A DNA stretch of 46,819 nt from Rhodothermales bacterium (GTDB lineage: Bacteria > Bacteroidota > Rhodothermia > Rhodothermales > JABDKH01). Within the stretch, counting starts at the first letter, position 1, and every line of letters begins with the position of its first letter. Shown piece after piece: positions 43,035-46,819 of the stretch. Location of the stretch: contig JABDKH010000058.1 in the NCBI GenBank assembly GCA_013002345.1, forward strand, positions 1-46,819, written 5' to 3'. Below the pieces are notes generated by a model. The model ran no database searches. It was not told where the DNA came from and saw only the letters and a list, made by a program, of their open reading frames with translations. Position numbers and translations under genes: made by a program.

Positions 43035-45011
43035 TCAGGATCCCGGAAGTGATGCAAGCAGCCGGCGTGTATCCTGATGCCCCGGATACAACTCGAGAAC
43101 ACGCGCACCCGTTTCTCGAGCTCGCACGAACTGTCCCGTGAGCGCATAGGCGCCTGCTAGGTTGTAAAGTGCTTGCAAACTCGACGGCTCGATCTGCACC
43201 GATCTCTCCAGGTGCGGAATGGCCTCTGCGTTGCGGCCGGCCTGGACTAGCAGACTACCCAGCATCCGCCTGCCGTCCGCCGAATCGAGGCGATCCAGCG
43301 ACGCCTCGCAATACTCTATCGCCTCCTGGTACCTGCCTTGTGCGATCATGATGTTCGCGGCGGCGAGATACGGATTGGGAAGAAACGGATACCGCTGAAT
43401 GATTGACAGCAGTGCCTTGAGTGCACCAACGTAGTTTCCGTTTCGGGTGTAGTGCTTCTGCAACTCGTCGAGCGCGTCCAGTTGACGCATCTCGCGCTCG
43501 AAGACGCGAAGGGCAAGACGACCCTCCTCCGTACTGGCTGCTATCGTGTCCAGTGGGAGCGGAGCGGCCCCTGCAGGTCGGAACGGCCACGAAGACATCA
43601 GTGACTGGATCCGATAGAGTCCCGCGATCGAGTCGATCGGGGTGACGAGTAACTCCCGGCGCGCAGTCTCCCGGGATATCGCACCAGCCCACTCGCCGAC
43701 GAAACGTCCGGATCTGAGTGCGTCGTAGAAGGAATCCGCGATATTGAAGTAGCCGTCGATATTCGGGTGAAGATGCTCCGTCATGACGTCGCTGCCCGGA
43801 ATCCCACCCGCGGAGACGGCTGCCAGAGCCTGCTCCGTTTCGACCACCGTCGCTCCGAACCGAGATGCCGTCTCTCGAATAATCCGATTGATTGCCTCCG
43901 GAGCCCGAAAACGGAGTTCGTCACGATCTTTTGCCATGACATAGGCACGCCGGGCAGCGGCAAATTGCTTTCGACCGTCGTACAGGCGCCCGATCAGATA
44001 GAACGGGTCAGCCGCCAGGGAATCAGTGCGGATCATTTCCTCCAGCGACCGAAGCGCCGCGCTGGAATCTCCGCGAGCGATCTGGTCTCGTGTCGAAGCC
44101 AATCTCGCTTGCCAGCGCTTAATGTCGGTCGCGGCCGCGGGGCGACTGATAAACGGAGGCTGGTCGCGAACATTGCTGGCTACTGTACCGATCAGCACTG
44201 GAATGCCGGCGTCCCGGTAACGCTCCAGTATGTCGCCGAGGTTGTACCGGAACTGCCGTAATCCATCACGGAAGATGCGGGAGTCGTACGGTATCCGCTG
44301 CCTGCCGACCATCCTCTCCATCAGAGTCGCGCCCGGCCTCTGTCCTCGCTCCCGACCCTGAAAAGCAGCGGCGGCACTGCTCAACAGCGACCGGAGGCCC
44401 TGTACGAGTCGCAGGTTCTGCAGCTTCAGATATGCGCGGACCACCACGGGTGAGCGACCGAGCGACTCCGACGATCCGACACCGAGCGCTCCGTAGTACT
44501 CGTTGTGCCCGGCGTAGATCAAAACCAGATCTGGCTCTTCTGCGATGATCTCGTCGGCCAGATCCGCCAGCGTGTAAGAACCAACAGCAGCCATCGCCGT
44601 GTTGACCACCTCGATGTTCCGCCCGGGGAAGCTCTGCAATAGTCGCTGCTCCAGCATGTCCGGGAAACTGCCGCTGAAGTAGAATGGGAATCCCGCGGCC
44701 GTCGATCCGCCCTGGACGAAGATTCGGAACGTGTTCGAGTCCTTCACGGCCCGGAACGAATCGAAAGGGATGCCCGGTACTTTCTCGATCGACGCGAAGT
44801 ACCTTCGGGCGACATCTTCGTTGGGCCGTTTGTAAGATGCGTACCCGGGGACCGGCTCGAACAGAGGGTAGTGCTCACCGTATCCTGCCAGGCGAAGGCC
44901 GACCTCGAGCAAGGCAAAGAACAGGATCGGTAGCAGAAGCATCATGACCACGAACACTTTACGCTTGAGTGGCGTGGCGCCCGTAACGATCTTTGTCTGT
45001 GCCTTATTCAA
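43035..45011 (-). CDS. Membrane-anchored SGNH/GDSL-hydrolase-like protein with TPRs
   Basis: A protein of about 658 residues if started at the TTG at 45011. ATG at 44945 would remove the basic KRK before the membrane helix, so the upstream start is preferred, though no ribosome site is clear. The N-terminal helix (FVVMMLLLPILFFALLEVG) is a signal anchor. The SGNH-like domain has GGSTAAGFPF (block I with Ser), VVNTAMAAVGSYTLADLAD (block II), YAGHNEYYGALG (block III) and EHLHPNIDGYF (block V with His), so catalytic residues seem present. The C-terminal third is TPRs (for example GRYQEAIEYCEASLDRLDSA). It may act on acyl groups of an envelope glycan, but the substrate is unknown. It is divergent from a GH13 gene. 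Confidence 0.82.
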   Translation of the reverse strand: MNKAQTKIVTGATPLKRKVFVVMMLLLPILFFALLEVGLRLAGYGEHYPLFEPVPGYASYKRPNEDVARRYFASIEKVPGIPFDSFRAVKDSNTFRIFVQGGSTAAGFPFYFSGSFPDMLEQRLLQSFPGRNIEVVNTAMAAVGSYTLADLADEIIAEEPDLVLIYAGHNEYYGALGVGSSESLGRSPVVVRAYLKLQNLRLVQGLRSLLSSAAAAFQGRERGQRPGATLMERMVGRQRIPYDSRIFRDGLRQFRYNLGDILERYRDAGIPVLIGTVASNVRDQPPFISRPAAATDIKRWQARLASTRDQIARGDSSAALRSLEEMIRTDSLAADPFYLIGRLYDGRKQFAAARRAYVMAKDRDELRFRAPEAINRIIRETASRFGATVVETEQALAAVSAGGIPGSDVMTEHLHPNIDGYFNIADSFYDALRSGRFVGEWAGAISRETARRELLVTPIDSIAGLYRIQSLMSSWPFRPAGAAPLPLDTIAASTEEGRLALRVFEREMRQLDALDELQKHYTRNGNYVGALKALLSIIQRYPFLPNPYLAAANIMIAQGRYQEAIEYCEASLDRLDSADGRRMLGSLLVQAGRNAEAIPHLERSVQIEPSSLQALYNLAGAYALTGQFVRARETGARVLELYPGHQDTRRLLASLPGS

Positions 45012-45048
45012 TGCGGGGGCGTGCTGATTGACAGAACCGGTAAAGATA

Positions 45049-46819
45049 ATGCCGACTTCGACGGCTCGTGAAACGTGTCTGCGTTCAGGATGGAATCGCC
45101 CGCTCAGCCAGTGTGGTACTGCAGCGATCGTCGTTCTTCTTCTAAGCCTTACAGCATGCACGGTGGTTCCACCGGCGCAGGATACAGATGCGGCGAGCGT
45201 TCCGGCCTGGGCGGAGGAGGCCGTATGGTACCAGATCTTCGTTGAACGGTTCGCCAACGGTGATTCGTCGAACGATCCTACGCTGAACGACATTGCTGGC
45301 TCATGGCAGGACGACCATCCCAGCGACTGGAAGGTTACGCCATGGACGCACAACTGGTACGAGCAGGAGGACTGGGCGAAGGCGACCGGACGCGACTTCT
45401 ACTATACCGTCCAGATGCGCAGATACGGCGGTGACCTGGCCGGCGTATTGAATCATCTCGACTACCTGCAAGATCTCGGCATCACCGCGATCTACTTCAA
45501 TCCGATCTACGACGCTCCGTCGCTGCACAAGTACGATGCGCGCAGCTATCATCACATCGATCGAAACTTCGGTCCGGATCCGATTGGTGACAGGGCGCTG
45601 TCGGCGACGGAAGATCCGGCCGATCCGTCGACCTGGGTGTGGACTGCGGCCGACAGTCTGTTCCTGCAACTGCTTGGCGAAATCCATGCTCGAGGAATGC
45701 GGGCAATCATGGATGTTTCGTGGAACCACACAGGCGTTACGTTCTGGGCATGGCGGGACGTGCTCGAGAAGCAGGCTCGGTCGCGATTCGCCAGTTGGTA
45801 TGACGTGGAACAGTTCGACGACCCGGAGACCTCGACGAACGAGTTCACCTATGACGGTTGGGCCGGCGTTGGCACGCTGCCCGCCTTTCGAAAAGTGGGT
45901 GTCCCGGAGGATTTTCACGGCGGTCCGGTCGATGGAGATCTGGTCGCTGGCGTTAAAGCTCATGTCTTCGCCGTGACCAGGCGCTGGATGGATCCCGACG
46001 GTGACGGCGACCCGTCGGATGGCGTCGACGGTTTTCGGCTCGACGTGGCGGACCAGGTCCCACTCGGATTCTGGCGCGACTATCGGATGCTTGTCAAGTC
46101 GATCAACCCGGATGCCTATCTGGTAGGTGAGGTGTGGTGGGAAGACTGGCCGGATCGCATGATGGACCCCCGTCCTTATCTGGGTGATGTCTTCGATGCC
46201 GTGATGAATTACCAGTGGTACATGCCGACGCGCAGTTTCTTTGCGAGTGCGCTGCCTCCACGGAATGCGACCGGCTACCTCGCTCATCTCGACTCCGTTG
46301 AATCTGGCATACCGCTCCGAAATTTGCGGGCGATGATGAATGTCGCGGCGTCTCACGATTCACCGCGATTGTCCACCTCGCTTCATAATCCCGGGAAGTA
46401 CAAGTTTGGTGTGAACCCGCGCGACAATCCGGGCTACAGAGTGAGCCGCCCGGGAGAGCGAACACGTCTGATGCAAAAGATGCTTCTGATGCAGCAGTTC
46501 ACGTACCATGGCGCCCCGCACATCTGGTACGGCGATGAGGTCGGAATGTGGGGAGCGGACGATCCTGATTGTCGCAAGCCGATGATGTGGTCGGGCCTGA
46601 ACTATGAGCCTGAAGATCAGGGGCCTGATGGTTCACCGCAACCACCCGATGAGGTGCAACCCGACACGGCGCTGCACAGGTATTACCGGGACCTCATCCA
46701 GCTACGCCGCTCGAAGAGCCGATTATTTGTCGGGGGCGATATCGACTATACGATCATGGATGACGATGCCGGACTTCTGTCGTACCGGCGTACGCTGCCG
46801 GGCGACAGTCTCACCATTG
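45049..46819 (+). CDS. GH13 alpha-amylase-family lipoprotein (3' end outside window)
   Basis: The frame stays open from 45049 to the right edge, giving 590 residues so far. The ATG is followed by a signal peptide with the lipobox SLTAC (C37), so the enzyme is probably anchored outside the cytoplasm. GH13 regions are clear: DVSWNH (region I, D222), GFRLDVAD (region II, nucleophile D332), VGEVWWED (region III, acid/base E361) and ASHDSPR (region IV, D437). The N-terminal AVWYQIFVERFANGD and YFNPIYDAPSLHKYD resemble neopullulanase/cyclomaltodextrinase-like and SusG-like enzymes. It should cleave alpha-1,4-glucans. No SusC/D pair or maltose transporter is adjacent in the window. It is divergent from the SGNH/TPR gene with at most about 100 bases between. 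Confidence 0.95.
   Translation, partial: MPTSTARETCLRSGWNRPLSQCGTAAIVVLLLSLTACTVVPPAQDTDAASVPAWAEEAVWYQIFVERFANGDSSNDPTLNDIAGSWQDDHPSDWKVTPWTHNWYEQEDWAKATGRDFYYTVQMRRYGGDLAGVLNHLDYLQDLGITAIYFNPIYDAPSLHKYDARSYHHIDRNFGPDPIGDRALSATEDPADPSTWVWTAADSLFLQLLGEIHARGMRAIMDVSWNHTGVTFWAWRDVLEKQARSRFASWYDVEQFDDPETSTNEFTYDGWAGVGTLPAFRKVGVPEDFHGGPVDGDLVAGVKAHVFAVTRRWMDPDGDGDPSDGVDGFRLDVADQVPLGFWRDYRMLVKSINPDAYLVGEVWWEDWPDRMMDPRPYLGDVFDAVMNYQWYMPTRSFFASALPPRNATGYLAHLDSVESGIPLRNLRAMMNVAASHDSPRLSTSLHNPGKYKFGVNPRDNPGYRVSRPGERTRLMQKMLLMQQFTYHGAPHIWYGDEVGMWGADDPDCRKPMMWSGLNYEPEDQGPDGSPQPPDEVQPDTALHRYYRDLIQLRRSKSRLFVGGDIDYTIMDDDAGLLSYRRTLPGDSLTI

Noticed and set aside
45301-46356. A 351-codon open frame on the minus strand at the right end
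   Set aside because: Antisense to the GH13 gene, whose four catalytic regions are all present on the plus strand.

Overview
The window looks like a chromosomal segment of a marine-type Bacteroidota/Rhodothermota bacterium (Rhodothermales is my best guess). The lineage clues are a SusC/SusD pair, an ECF sigma factor of the kind that travels with Ser/Thr kinases, a secreted protein with a C-terminal type 9 secretion sorting domain, a hybrid sensor kinase ending in an AraC-type domain, a short-form IspG, and moderately high GC. The assignment is inference from gene content; no rRNA is present. Coding is dense, mostly housekeeping and cell-envelope genes, with one accessory scar beside a tRNA.

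Region by region. 1-7768: the 3' part of an ECF sigma factor gene, a convergent susC-susD pair in which susD is split by a one-base frameshift in a G5 run, and a divergent Ser/Thr kinase with TPRs. 7800-8666: the remnant of a tyrosine recombinase (frameshift, one catalytic Arg lost) next to tRNA-Lys(TTT). 8792-10940: four small exported or membrane proteins without clear function. 11226-17388: a secreted lipoprotein of the endonuclease/exonuclease/phosphatase fold, a tandem hairpin region with four copies of a 10-bp motif, a hybrid histidine kinase, an MgtC/DUF4010 membrane protein with a hairpin at its start codon, and a T9SS-sorted protein. 17701-19137: a Tat-exported multicopper oxidase.

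19152-21400: aspS and a translationally coupled, divergent pyrophosphatase-like gene. 21595-25300: a tight run of peptide transporter (POT), dUTPase and gamma-glutamyltransferase. 25304-26635: an outer-membrane barrel protein. 26734-34384: an exopolysaccharide operon (minus strand) reading export protein Wza, chain-length Wzz, polymerase/ligase, flippase, glycosyltransferase and methyltransferase, with overlapping stops and starts. 34584-38673: ispE, a class A PBP and an LpxH-like phosphatase. 38806-41632: two rhomboid proteases followed by a membrane-anchored EEP-fold protein. 41789-42877: ispG. 43035-46819: an SGNH-hydrolase/TPR protein divergent from a GH13 amylase-family lipoprotein that runs off the window.

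Several groups probably work together. The sigma factor and kinase may control the SusCD importer between them. The EPS genes form a Wzx/Wzy-type export route. GGT and POT could scavenge gamma-glutamyl peptides. IspE and IspG both belong to the MEP isoprenoid pathway but are not co-transcribed. The least explained signals are the hairpin cluster at 12411-12490, the start-codon hairpin at 16166-16192 and the aspS-coupled pyrophosphatase-like protein. No CRISPR array, complete insertion sequence, phage or plasmid origin was seen.
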